Of a DNA stretch of 14,933 nt, positions 7,692-14,580 are shown piece by piece (position 1 is the stretch's first letter; each line of letters begins with the position of its first letter). This DNA comes from an uncultured Clostridia bacterium (lineage in GTDB: Bacteria; Bacillota; Clostridia; TANB77; CAG-508), in assembly GCA_934183045.1 (NCBI GenBank), contig CAKPRW010000035.1, positions 1-14,933 of the forward strand, given 5' to 3'. Made by a program: the position numbers and the translations under genes. Below the pieces are notes generated by a model, which was not told the DNA's origin, made no database searches, and was given only the letters and a program-made list of their open reading frames with translations.

Positions 7692-7721
7692 AAAAATAAG
7701 AGGGATATCCCTCTTATTTTT
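7692..7721. terminator. Bidirectional terminator, perfect 30-bp palindrome
   Basis: Bases 7692-7721 form a perfect 30-bp palindrome centred on GATATC. The inner stem AAGAGGGA/TCCCTCTT is GC-containing and flanked by an A-run on the left and a T-run on the right, so a terminator hairpin with a U-tract is produced on both strands. It lies between convergent genes: 46 bp after the second flavodoxin, and overlapping the first base of the cotJC stop codon (7721-7723 on the - strand). Confidence 0.92.
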
Positions 7722-8323
7722 TAGTTGTTATTACAATTCATATTATTCATATAAAATTTTCTTTCTGCTAATTTATCTTGTACTCCACGAAGTGCTTCTC
7801 CAAATCTTTGGAAGTGAACAACTTCTCTTTCTCTTAAATATCTTAAAGGATCTAGTACGTCTGGATTATCACGACAAAGATCTATTAGTTTTTCATAGGT
7901 TGCTCTTGCTTTTTGTTCTGCTGCTAAATCTTCTTGTAAGTTTGCAATAGGATCTCCTTTACATGCTATATATGATGCTGTAAATGGCATGCCAGCTGCT
8001 GATTGAGGATATACATCTACTCCATGATCTGTATAATATGCACCCAATCCTGCTTTTTCTATTTCTTCTATTGAAGCTCCATCAGTTAATTGATGTACTA
8101 TTGTTCCTACCATTTCTAAATGTGCAAGTTCTTCTGTTCCAATATCATTTAATATTGCTTTAGCATTTTGATCAGGCATACCAAATCTTTGAGACAAATA
8201 TCTTAAAGAAGCGGCAAGTTCACCATCAGGGCCACCATATTGAGATATTATAACTTTTGCTAATCTTGGATCTGGACACTTTATATTTATTGGATATTGT
8301 AAAGTCTTATTATAAGTCCACAT
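7721..8323 (-). CDS. cotJC: Spore coat protein CotJC, manganese catalase family
   Basis: CotJC is a spore-coat protein with the di-manganese catalase fold. The start at 8321-8323 gives 200 residues beginning MWTYNKTLQYPINIKCPDP, the family's usual N-terminus, and has AAAGGGGG upstream. A longer frame reaches 8371 but would add residues not found in the family and overlap cotJB heavily. The metal ligands are visible by motif: E35 in DGELAASLRY, E65 and H68 in GTEELAHLEM, E136 in DLAAEQKARATYE and H170 in REREVVHFQRFG. Catalase activity is therefore possible. The first A of ATG is the last A of the cotJB stop (TAATG), so translation is probably coupled. The last residues, NNMNCNNN, form a polar Asn-rich tail. 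Expression late in the mother cell is expected from the family. Confidence 0.95.
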   Translation of the reverse strand: MWTYNKTLQYPINIKCPDPRLAKVIISQYGGPDGELAASLRYLSQRFGMPDQNAKAILNDIGTEELAHLEMVGTIVHQLTDGASIEEIEKAGLGAYYTDHGVDVYPQSAAGMPFTASYIACKGDPIANLQEDLAAEQKARATYEKLIDLCRDNPDVLDPLRYLREREVVHFQRFGEALRGVQDKLAERKFYMNNMNCNNN

Positions 8324-8679
8324 TAAAAATTCCCCCTTTCCCAAGGCCATGGTTCTTCTAACCATCTCCACTTATTGCAAGGGTAATTAATGGTAAGAGG
8401 TCCATAAACTTTTTGATATTTGTCTTTTAATTCTTTTGCTTTTCTACAGTATTTTCTATGCAAACAAAGAGCTTTTTCATCATCTGAATGTGTATCCAAA
8501 TATAAAGCAAGTTCATTAATTGCAAAATCACAACATCTTATTTGTTGTAACATTTCTTCTTTCATTTCACAATCTATACGTCTTTCTTGTTCATTACAAT
8601 CACAATTATTATTCATGTTTGTTGACAATACATTATTATCCATATCACATTTACAATTTCTATCTTCGTTTATTGACAT
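8323..8679 (-). CDS. cotJB: Spore coat protein CotJB
   Basis: The 118-residue protein contains the CotJB domain from about residue 42 onward: MLQQIRCCDFAINELALYLD, then a helical region, then YGPLTINYP (92-100) and the closing WRWLEEPWPWE (104-114), which is the family signature. The first 40 residues are an Asn/Cys/Asp-rich extension (for example NMNNNCDCNEQ) that makes the protein longer than the roughly 90-residue forms of bacilli. The cysteines could crosslink coat proteins, which is inference. AAAGGGG lies upstream of the ATG. The start overlaps the end of cotJA by 10 bp and the stop overlaps the cotJC start by one base, so the three genes form one translationally coupled operon. Confidence 0.93.
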   Translation of the reverse strand: MSINEDRNCKCDMDNNVLSTNMNNNCDCNEQERRIDCEMKEEMLQQIRCCDFAINELALYLDTHSDDEKALCLHRKYCRKAKELKDKYQKVYGPLTINYPCNKWRWLEEPWPWERGNF

Positions 8680-9026
8680 TTATTGCACCCCTTTCCAATT
8701 TCGTTAGTTTCTCTTATATAGTTGATTTCTTCCATTGATTGACAAGGAACATAAGGACTAACTAATTCAGGGAAGATAGTTCCCATTTTTAATCCAACAC
8801 ATGGTTTAAATGTTTTATCCATATATTGAATTGGCACATAACTTTGTGCTAACATTGGATTTTCGGGGAATACGTTATATTCTTCATCAAATCCACAATC
8901 ACAACTATCATATTTTTCTTCATAAGAAATTACATTATCGCATTGATTTTCCATGATATCATTTTGTAATTCACATGAATTATCATTATAGTTGTTATTC
9001 ATACAGTAACATTTTCTTCTAAACAT
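8670..9026 (-). CDS. cotJA: Spore coat associated protein CotJA
   Basis: First gene of the cotJABC operon, 118 residues. The CotJA domain runs from about residue 56 and reads PMLAQSYVPIQYMDKTF, then PELVSPYVP (86-94) and a short helix ending near 110. The family's length is usually 70-90 residues. The extra N-terminal 50 residues are rich in Asn, Cys, Asp and Glu, matching the similar extension of the neighbouring CotJB. A strong AAAGGAGGAAA precedes the ATG (9024-9026 on the - strand). The operon is divergent from the arsR gene, sharing about 200 bp of intergenic DNA. CotJ proteins act in the inner layers of the spore coat; in Bacillus the operon is under sigma-E. Confidence 0.92.
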   Translation of the reverse strand: MFRRKCYCMNNNYNDNSCELQNDIMENQCDNVISYEEKYDSCDCGFDEEYNVFPENPMLAQSYVPIQYMDKTFKPCVGLKMGTIFPELVSPYVPCQSMEEINYIRETNEIGKGCNKCQ

Positions 9027-9047
9027 TTTATTTCCTCCTTTTGTAAC

Positions 9048-9073
9048 ATTATATGAAAAAATTTGACAAAGGT
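9048..9073 (-). promoter_or_regulatory. Candidate sporulation-type promoter for cotJABC
   Basis: Read on the - strand, CATATAAT (9055-9048) resembles the -10 box of mother-cell sigma factors (sigma-E CATACAMT, sigma-K CATANNNT). An AC pair at 9073-9072 lies 16 bp upstream, the spacing of a sigma-K-type -35. No good sigma-E -35 is visible at 14-15 bp. Transcription would start about 15 nt before the cotJA ATG, just upstream of its ribosome binding site. The region is AT-rich, so chance is a real alternative. Confidence 0.35.
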
Positions 9074-9114
9074 TTCTAATATTTTCATTATATATAAAAT
9101 AATTTCAAAATATA

Positions 9115-9143
9115 TTGACACAATAAAATATATATAATAAAAT
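9115..9143 (+). promoter_or_regulatory. Sigma-A-like promoter of the arsR-ATPase operon
   Basis: A perfect TTGACA (9115-9120) is followed after 17 bp by TAAAAT (9138-9143). The start would fall near 9150, inside the palindromic operator. This gives a leader of about 75 nt before the arsR ATG. Confidence 0.7.
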
Positions 9144-9148
9144 GAACA

Positions 9149-9174
9149 TATGAACATATAATCATATATTCATA
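9149..9174. promoter_or_regulatory. Probable ArsR/SmtB-type operator
   Basis: Bases 9149-9174 form an imperfect 26-bp palindrome, with TATGAACATATAA on the left and TCATATATTCATA on the right; 11 of 13 positions pair. The TGAA...TTCA arms match the 12-2-12 operators of zinc and cobalt sensors of the SmtB/CzrA type. The left arm is part of a tandem TGAACATA-TGAACATA repeat (9143-9158). It covers the predicted transcription start, so a bound repressor would block initiation. Confidence 0.75.
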
Positions 9175-9224
9175 AATATAATATTAATATATTGAATAAA
9201 CAAAAAAGGAGGAATTATAATTTT

Positions 9225-9512
9225 ATGCCAAGAGATGAATTGATTTATGATTTAGCAGAATTTTTTAAAGTGTTTGCAGATTCTACCAGAATGAAAATTA
9301 TATATGCATTAATGCAAGAAGAGCTTCGTGTGTGTGATATAGCAAGAGTTGTAGGAACGACACAATCAGCAATATCACATCAATTAAGAGTACTAAAACA
9401 ATCTAAGCTAGTAAAATTTAGAAAAGAAGGTAAAGAAGTGTTTTATAGTTTAGATGATGATCATATAGTAGAAATTGTTAAGAAAGGACGTGAACATATT
9501 GAAGAGTTATAG
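9225..9512 (+). CDS. ArsR/SmtB-family metal-sensing repressor, zinc type
   Basis: A 95-residue winged-helix repressor. The recognition region is VGTTQSAISHQLRVLKQSKLV (43-63), followed by the beta-wing KFRKEGKEVFYSL (64-76). The C-terminal helix carries D78, H80, H91 and E94 with exactly the D-x-H-x10-H-x2-E spacing of the SmtB alpha-5 zinc site. The alpha-3 CxC site of CadC and ArsR is absent: the place reads ELRVCDIA, with a single Cys37. Zinc, or possibly cobalt, is therefore the likely signal. ATG 9225 is preceded by AAAGGAGGA (12-nt gap). An in-frame TTG at 9192 lies upstream of that ribosome binding site and is rejected. The gene overlaps the P-type ATPase by 14 bp. It probably represses both through the palindrome at 9149-9174. 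Confidence 0.92.
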   Translation: MPRDELIYDLAEFFKVFADSTRMKIIYALMQEELRVCDIARVVGTTQSAISHQLRVLKQSKLVKFRKEGKEVFYSLDDDHIVEIVKKGREHIEEL

Positions 9513-11568
9513 ATATATTTTAGAAGGATTAGATTGTGCAAATTGCGCAAAAAAAATAGAGGATAAAATTGCTGAAACAGAAGGGTACGAACAAGTAAGT
9601 GTGAATTTTTCTACTTGTAGATTATCTTTTCAAACAGACAAACAAGATAATGTAAAAGAAGAAATAACAAAAATAGTACAAAGTTTAGAACCAGATGTAG
9701 AAGTAATAGACGAAAAAGAAAAAGTAGAAAAACATACAGAAAGAAATAATACAGATATAATAAGATTAATAATAGGAATTGCAATATTTATGTTTGCAGA
9801 ATACATAAAATTAAACCAAACAATTGCAATAGTATTAAAGGTTATTGCAATAGTAATACTATTATCAAGAACAGCTAAAAAAGCATTTGTTCAAGTAACA
9901 AAAAATAAAGTTCTAGATGAAAATACACTTATAACAATATCTGTTATTGGAGCATGTTTTGTTGACAAAACAATGGAAGGAGTTATGGTTATAACTTTAT
10001 ACGAAATAGGAAAGATATTAGAAACAAGAGCTATAAATAAAACAAGAAAATCCATATCAGATTTAATGGATATAAAACCAGAATATGCAAATTTAAAAAA
10101 AGGTGAAGATGTAATAAAAGTAAATCCAGAAGAAGTAAATATAGGTGATACTATTTTAGTAAAATCTGGAGAAAAAATCCCTTTGGATGGAGTAGTAATT
10201 GATGGAAAAGCAGAGATAGACAATTCTGCTTTAACAGGAGAAAGTGCATTAGTAAAAGTAGAAGAAAAATCAAAAGTGCTTTCAGGAGGAATAAATGTCC
10301 AAGGATTATTAGAAATAAAAGTAGAAAAAAATTACGAAAATAGTACAGTAAACCAAATATTAAATCTAGTAGAAAATGCGACAGATAAAAAAGCTAAAAC
10401 AGAAACATTTGTAGCAAAAGCTGCTAAAATATATACACCAATTGTATTAGGATTAGCATTATTAGTTGGAGTATTTATGCCACTTTTATTTAAAGACGTT
10501 ACTTATAGTGAAAGCATTTATAAAGCATTAATATTCTTAGTAATATCATGTCCTTGTTCAATAGCAATATCAGTTCCATTAAGTTACTTTAGCGGAATTG
10601 GAAAAGCGTCTAAAAAAGGAATTTTAGTAAAAGGTAGTGATTATTTAGACGGATTAAAAGATATCGGAGAAATAATATTTGACAAAACAGGAACAATCAC
10701 AACAGGAAACTTTGTAGTAAGCGAAATAGAAACATTTAACAAAAATTATGATAAGGAAAAAATATTAAATTATTTTGCAATGGGTGAAAGTTTTTCTAAT
10801 CATCCTATAGCAAAATCAATATTAAAAAAAGTTAACAACGAAATAGACACTTCAGAAGTAGAAGAATTTGAAGAAGTATCAGGTAAAGGAATACAATACA
10901 AATATAGAGAACAGAATGTAAAAATTGGAAATTCAAGTTTTGCAGGAATGGAAGATAAAATTAAAGAAAGTAATGGAACAACTTTATATTTAAAAATAGA
11001 CGAAAATGTTATAGGATATATAACATTAACAGATGAAATAAAATCAGATGCTAAACAAACAATGAAAACATTAAAGAAACTTGGAATAAAAACAAGAATG
11101 CTAACAGGTGATAAACAAGAAGTTGCAAATAAAATAGCAAAAGAAATAGAAATAACTCAAGTAAAAGCAGAAATGTTACCACAAAACAAATATGATGAAT
11201 TAGAAAAAATATTAAATCAAAATAAAGAAGACAAAAAAATAGCATATGTTGGAGACGGAATAAATGACAGTCCAGTACTTGCGAGAGCAGACATAGGAAT
11301 ATCAATGGGAGGAATAGGATCAAGTTCAGCAATAGAAGCATCAGACATTGTAATAATGACAGATGAGCTATCAAAAATAATAGAATCAATAAACATATCT
11401 AAAAAAACAAACAAAATAATAAAAGAAAACCTAATGTTTTCTATTGGAGTAAAAATACTAGTATTAATACTAAGTTTATTTGGAATAGCAGACATGTGGG
11501 AAGCAGTATTTGCAGACGTAGGAACAACATTAATAACAATATTCAATACAATAAGAATCTTAAAATAG
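9499..11568 (+). CDS. Zn/Cd-type heavy-metal P1B ATPase (ZntA/CadA-like)
   Basis: Efflux pump for zinc, cadmium or related divalent metals, 689 residues. An N-terminal HMA domain has GLDCANC (C13, C16). Then come an actuator domain with ALTGES (244-249), the membrane metal site CPC (351-353), the phosphorylated D395 in DKTGT, the HP motif (435-436), MLTGD (534-538) and GDGINDSP (585-592). The last helix has AVFADVGTTL with D673, the acidic residue that marks the P1B-2 zinc/cadmium group. The TTG at 9499 is favoured: AAAGGA (9483-9488) is 10 nt upstream and the protein then starts directly at the HMA strand. The GTG at 9490 is too close to that site. Overlap with arsR suggests coupled translation. 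Confidence 0.93.
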   Translation: MKSYRYILEGLDCANCAKKIEDKIAETEGYEQVSVNFSTCRLSFQTDKQDNVKEEITKIVQSLEPDVEVIDEKEKVEKHTERNNTDIIRLIIGIAIFMFAEYIKLNQTIAIVLKVIAIVILLSRTAKKAFVQVTKNKVLDENTLITISVIGACFVDKTMEGVMVITLYEIGKILETRAINKTRKSISDLMDIKPEYANLKKGEDVIKVNPEEVNIGDTILVKSGEKIPLDGVVIDGKAEIDNSALTGESALVKVEEKSKVLSGGINVQGLLEIKVEKNYENSTVNQILNLVENATDKKAKTETFVAKAAKIYTPIVLGLALLVGVFMPLLFKDVTYSESIYKALIFLVISCPCSIAISVPLSYFSGIGKASKKGILVKGSDYLDGLKDIGEIIFDKTGTITTGNFVVSEIETFNKNYDKEKILNYFAMGESFSNHPIAKSILKKVNNEIDTSEVEEFEEVSGKGIQYKYREQNVKIGNSSFAGMEDKIKESNGTTLYLKIDENVIGYITLTDEIKSDAKQTMKTLKKLGIKTRMLTGDKQEVANKIAKEIEITQVKAEMLPQNKYDELEKILNQNKEDKKIAYVGDGINDSPVLARADIGISMGGIGSSSAIEASDIVIMTDELSKIIESINISKKTNKIIKENLMFSIGVKILVLILSLFGIADMWEAVFADVGTTLITIFNTIRILK

Positions 11569-11576
11569 AGGGAATA

Positions 11577-11625
11577 GGGGACGTTCCTTCTTTTCCCTTT
11601 TAAGGGGATAAAGGGACACTCCTTT
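11577..11625. repeat. REP-like imperfect GC-rich palindrome
   Basis: The segment runs from GGGGACGTTCCTTC to GGGACACTCCTTT and folds back on itself around CCCTTTTAAGGGG. The two halves are imperfect inverted copies, with about two thirds of positions matching when aligned by eye. The GGGAC...TCC ends resemble the short palindromic units scattered in many clostridial genomes and mobilised by TnpA_REP/RAYT-type proteins. Its base composition differs sharply from the flanks. It lies 9 bp after the ATPase stop and might also act as a transcription barrier. Repeat status cannot be shown from a single copy. Confidence 0.5.
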
Positions 11626-11746
11626 GTAATTATAAAATATGGGGATTGTAAAATAACGGTACGATTGCAGTATTAAATTAAAATATGAATAATATTTCTA
11701 ATTATATAAAATAAGTGATAGACAAAAGTAAATGTAAAAAAGCTAA

Positions 11747-11777
11747 AAAGAGTTTAGTATATAATACTAAGCTCTTT
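11747..11777. terminator. 14-bp stem-loop with 3-nt loop, possible terminator
   Basis: Bases 11747-11760 pair with 11764-11777 around a 3-nt ATA loop: AAAGAG with CTCTTT, one T-G wobble, then TTAGTAT with ATACTAA. The right arm ends in CTCTTT, but the strong T-run (TTATTTTTTA) comes only about 20 nt later. It could end the ATPase operon or a read-through transcript, on either strand. The stem is AT-rich, so its strength is uncertain. Confidence 0.5.
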
Positions 11778-11960
11778 AATAATGACTAAAAAACTTATTT
11801 TTTAAAATTCCAGATACTATGAATCTGAAATATATAGAGAATAATAACAGTAGTGCTTACTAATAGAAAGATAAAAAATAAACAAAAATCATCAAAAAAC
11901 TTTGCTAAAAAAAACTTTTATGATATATTATTATAGAAACAAATAATAAGGAGAGATACA

Positions 11961-13676
11961 ATGGAAAAAGGGAGAAGAGTAACAAAAAAAGAAAAAAGAA
12001 ATATGACAAAGGAACAGATAGAGAATAAAAAGAAAAAAATCAAAAAAATATTTAGTATTATAATTGGAATAATTCTACTTATAATTATTGGTTTAATTGC
12101 TAATAATTATATAGTATTTGATAAAAACAAAAAGACAAATTTAGTAATTAATAACAAAAATGTAACATCAAATTTAAAAAATGATGTTTTGATTCAAGAT
12201 GATATTATATATTTATCACAACCAGATATAAAAAACTTTTTCGACAAATATATTTATAAAGAAGAGCAAACTAATGAAATAATTACGACTTATGATAAGA
12301 AAATAGCAACAATAGGATTCGAAGAAAACGAAATCACTATTAATGGTTCAAAAAAAGATATCTATGCTCATGCAATAGACAAGGACGGAACAGTATATTT
12401 ACCAATATCAGAAATGAATGATGTATATAATGTACAAATAGAAAATATACAAAAAACAAAAGTAGTTACAATGGATTCATTAGATAGAGAACAAAAAAAG
12501 GCTATTGTAACATCAAATGTATCAGTAAAATCATCTACAAATTTTATATCTAAAACAGTTGACAGAATAAAAAAAGGGGAATACGTAATAGTAGTTTCAT
12601 CTGACAAAGGATATACAAAAATCAGGACTGAGAATGGAAAAGTTGGATATATTAAATCAAATAAATTGGCAAATGAAATTACAGTAAGAGAAGAGATGAA
12701 AGCAGAAAAACAAATTACAGAAAAAGTCAATTTGACATGGGATTATTATTCTACATATGGTTCTGCTCCTGACAGATCTGGAACAAGCATAGAAGGAATA
12801 AATGTTGTTTCACCATCATTTTTATATTTAGATGAAAACGGAAAACTACAAGAAAATATAGGAAATAGCGGAAAAGAATATATCAATTGGGCACATGACA
12901 ATGGATATAAAGTATGGCCTATGGTTTCAAACGCTGAAGCTGGATTAACAGTAACTTCAAAAATTATGAATAGTTATGAAAATAGACAAAAATTAATAGA
13001 AGATATTGTAGATAAATGTGTAGAATATAAATTAGATGGTATAAACATAGATTTTGAAAATATGAAGAAAGAAGATAAAGATTTATATTCAAGATTTATA
13101 ATAGAATTAACACCTAGACTAAAAGAGATAGGATTAATAACATCTGTTGATGTAACAGCACCAGACGGTGGAGAAACATGGTCAATGTGTTTTGATAGAC
13201 ATGTCATTGGTGATGTGGCAGATTATATTGTATTTATGGCATATGATGAATATGGAGTTTCAAGTACCAAACCAGGAACAACAGCTGGATATGATTGGGT
13301 AAAATTGAGTTTGAACAAATTTTTACAAACTGAAGAAATAGAATCAAATAAAATTATTTTAGGAATTCCTTTTTATACAAGAGTATGGACTACAGATGTT
13401 AATGGAAAATCAACAAGCAAAACCGTATCAATGAAAAACACATATTCAGTTATTTCAGATGATGCAAAAATAGAATGGAATGATGATTTAAAACAAAAAT
13501 ATGCAGAATATAGTGACGGAGATAATAAAAAGCAAGTTTGGATAGAAGACCTAGACTCATTAAAAGCTAAGATATCACTGGTTTCTGAAAACAATTTAGC
13601 TGGTATAGCATCATGGCAGAAAGGAATGGAAACAGATGATGTCTGGGGCGTACTAAAAGAAGAATTAGCAAAATAA
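11961..13676 (+). CDS. Membrane-anchored SH3-domain glycosyl hydrolase family 18 protein (YaaH/YdhD-like)
   Basis: Probable cell-wall or spore-cortex hydrolase, 571 residues. The lysine-rich N-terminus is cytoplasmic and residues 31-52 form one membrane anchor with the rest outside. Residues about 58-170 resemble a copper-amine-oxidase-N-like domain (VINNKNVTSN, IYLSQPDI, VYLPISEM). A bacterial SH3-like domain follows at 183-238 (SNVSVKSSTN through VGYIKSNKL). The GH18 barrel runs from about 255 to the end. Its catalytic motif is DGINIDFE (359-366), with E366 the acid/base; the middle Asp of the canonical DxxDxDxE is Asn362, as I recall from YaaH-type enzymes. MAYDEYG (426-432) and SWQKG (551-555) are further barrel motifs. 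AAGGAGAG precedes the ATG. Peptidoglycan or a related glycan is the likely substrate. No terminator is visible before sigH. Confidence 0.88.
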   Translation: MEKGRRVTKKEKRNMTKEQIENKKKKIKKIFSIIIGIILLIIIGLIANNYIVFDKNKKTNLVINNKNVTSNLKNDVLIQDDIIYLSQPDIKNFFDKYIYKEEQTNEIITTYDKKIATIGFEENEITINGSKKDIYAHAIDKDGTVYLPISEMNDVYNVQIENIQKTKVVTMDSLDREQKKAIVTSNVSVKSSTNFISKTVDRIKKGEYVIVVSSDKGYTKIRTENGKVGYIKSNKLANEITVREEMKAEKQITEKVNLTWDYYSTYGSAPDRSGTSIEGINVVSPSFLYLDENGKLQENIGNSGKEYINWAHDNGYKVWPMVSNAEAGLTVTSKIMNSYENRQKLIEDIVDKCVEYKLDGINIDFENMKKEDKDLYSRFIIELTPRLKEIGLITSVDVTAPDGGETWSMCFDRHVIGDVADYIVFMAYDEYGVSSTKPGTTAGYDWVKLSLNKFLQTEEIESNKIILGIPFYTRVWTTDVNGKSTSKTVSMKNTYSVISDDAKIEWNDDLKQKYAEYSDGDNKKQVWIEDLDSLKAKISLVSENNLAGIASWQKGMETDDVWGVLKEELAK

Positions 13677-13691
13677 TTTCTATAAAACCGC

Positions 13692-13720
13692 TTGACATTA
13701 AGGATTCAGAAATATATAAT
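13692..13720 (+). promoter_or_regulatory. Consensus sigma-A promoter for sigH
   Basis: TTGACA (13692-13697) and TATAAT (13715-13720) are both perfect and separated by exactly 17 bp. The expected start is near 13727, giving a leader of about 28 nt before the sigH ATG. This also shows that the open frame upstream of that ATG is promoter DNA, not coding sequence. Confidence 0.92.
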
Positions 13721-13754
13721 ACAAAAAAAGCATATTTGGGGGTATTTAGGGCGA

Positions 13755-14405
13755 ATGCAAAATGAAAATGTATATTTTACAACAGACGAATATAATAATA
13801 TAACAGATGAACAAATAATATCTCAAATCAAACAAGGAGATCAAAATGCTCTAGTATATTTATTAGAAAAATATAAAGAGCTTGTAAATATAAAAGTGGG
13901 GAAATACTTTATTATTGGTGCAGAAAAAGAAGACGTTATACAAGAAGGCATGATAGGATTGTTTAAAGCAATTAAGGATTTTAATCCCGAGAAGCAAAAT
14001 ACTTTTAAATCATTTGCAAATATATGCATAGAAAGACAACTGATAACTGCAATAAAAACATCTAATAGGCAAAAACATATGCCATTAAATTCATATCTAT
14101 CACTTAACACAGCAGCATATGATAACAATGATGATAATAGAGTAGAATTAATAGATACCTTTGACAGCAACACTATCGAAGATCCGTTAGAAACAATAAT
14201 GAAAGAAGAATACTATAATGAAGTCCAAGAAGCAGTGAACAAATCATTAAGTAAATTCGAAAAACAAGTATTAGATAGATTTATAAAAGGAGATAGTTAT
14301 GTAACTATTGCAAAAAGGCTAGACTCTCCAGTAAAATCAGTAGATAACGCAATACAAAGAATCAGAAAGAAAGCAATAAAAAACATATTTGATGAAAAAA
14401 AGTAA
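13755..14405 (+). CDS. sigH: RNA polymerase sporulation sigma factor SigH (Spo0H)
   Basis: A 216-residue sigma-70-family factor, the same size as Bacillus subtilis SigH (218). Region 2 contains YFIIGAEKEDVIQEGMIGLF (51-70) and the KSFANICIERQLITAIKT helix (85-102). RQKHMPLNSYLSLN (105-118) matches the SigH group very closely. Region 4 is LSKFEKQVLDRF (165-176) and the helix-turn-helix SYVTIAKRLDSPVKSVDNAIQRIRKK (181-206). SigH directs transition-state and early sporulation genes. The frame is open back to a TTG at 13692, but that lies in the -35 box. ATG 13755 gives the expected length, though its ribosome binding site (TTAGGGCG) is weak and close. A terminator follows directly. Confidence 0.93.
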   Translation: MQNENVYFTTDEYNNITDEQIISQIKQGDQNALVYLLEKYKELVNIKVGKYFIIGAEKEDVIQEGMIGLFKAIKDFNPEKQNTFKSFANICIERQLITAIKTSNRQKHMPLNSYLSLNTAAYDNNDDNRVELIDTFDSNTIEDPLETIMKEEYYNEVQEAVNKSLSKFEKQVLDRFIKGDSYVTIAKRLDSPVKSVDNAIQRIRKKAIKNIFDEKK

Positions 14406-14406
14406 G

Positions 14407-14436
14407 ATGCCAAAATTAATTGGCATTTTATTTTTT
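14407..14436 (+). terminator. Rho-independent terminator of sigH
   Basis: ATGCCAA (14407-14413) pairs with TTGGCAT (14420-14426) around a 6-nt loop, followed by TTTATTTTTT. It begins 2 nt after the sigH stop codon. Confidence 0.92.
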
Positions 14437-14454
14437 GAAAGTTATAAAATAGAC

Positions 14455-14483
14455 TTGAGTTTTTTTAACATATATAATATAAT
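14455..14483 (+). promoter_or_regulatory. Promoter of tRNA-Thr
   Basis: TTGAGT (14455-14460) and a perfect TATAAT (14478-14483) are 17 bp apart. The expected start near 14490 lies 12 nt before the mature tRNA 5' end. An overlapping TATAAT at 14473-14478 has poor spacing to the same -35. Confidence 0.75.
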
Positions 14484-14501
14484 TTTATTCAGATAATAAT
14501 T

Positions 14502-14577
14502 GCTTCCATAGCTCAGTAGGTAGAGTGCAGCCTTGGTAAGGCTGAGGTCACGGGTTCAATTCCCGTTGGAAGCCCCA
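14502..14577 (+). tRNA. tRNA-Thr(GGT)
   Basis: A complete 76-nt cloverleaf. Acceptor GCTTCCA pairs with TGGAAGC. The D-arm is GCTC-AGTAGGTA-GAGT (last pair G-T). The anticodon arm is CAGCC-TTGGTAA-GGCTG with anticodon GGT, which reads ACC/ACT threonine codons. The variable loop is AGGTC and the T-arm is ACGGG-TTCAATT-CCCGT. CCA is encoded (14575-14577). The discriminator base is C (14574), which is unusual for threonine tRNAs, where A or T is usual. It has its own promoter and terminator. Confidence 0.97.
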
Positions 14578-14580
14578 AAA

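Larger units (their letters stand above)
11569..11960. other. Gene-free stretch with palindromes
   Basis: No coding frame with a credible ribosome binding site is visible on either strand. The left part (to about 11630) is unusually GC-rich for this window and holds a REP-like palindrome. The middle holds a 14-bp stem-loop. The rest is AT-rich. A weak promoter-like pair for the downstream gene is TTGCTA (11902-11907) and TATATT (11924-11929) with 16 bp between. Confidence 0.6.

Noticed and set aside
8324..8371. Longer CotJC start at 8371
   Set aside because: Adds 16 residues that duplicate the cotJB end in another frame. MWTYNKTLQYP is the family's N-terminus and has AAAGGGGG upstream.
8420..8738. 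Plus-strand open frames across the cotJ genes
   Set aside because: They are antisense shadows of cotJA and cotJB, with no ribosome binding site or recognisable protein.
9192..9224. TTG at 9192 as the arsR start
   Set aside because: It lies upstream of the AAAGGAGGA ribosome binding site and adds residues not seen in the family; ATG 9225 fits better.
9475..9498. Earlier starts for the P1B ATPase (TTG 9475, GTG 9490)
   Set aside because: TTG 9475 has no ribosome binding site, and GTG 9490 is 1-2 nt from AAAGGA, too close. TTG 9499 has proper spacing.
11051..11546. Minus-strand open frames inside the ATPase gene
   Set aside because: Low-complexity Leu/Phe or Ser/Ile-rich products antisense to a well-conserved gene; composition artefacts of AT-rich coding DNA.
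13692..13754. N-terminal extension of SigH from TTG 13692
   Set aside because: The TTG is part of a perfect TTGACA-17-TATAAT promoter, and the shorter protein matches the known SigH length.
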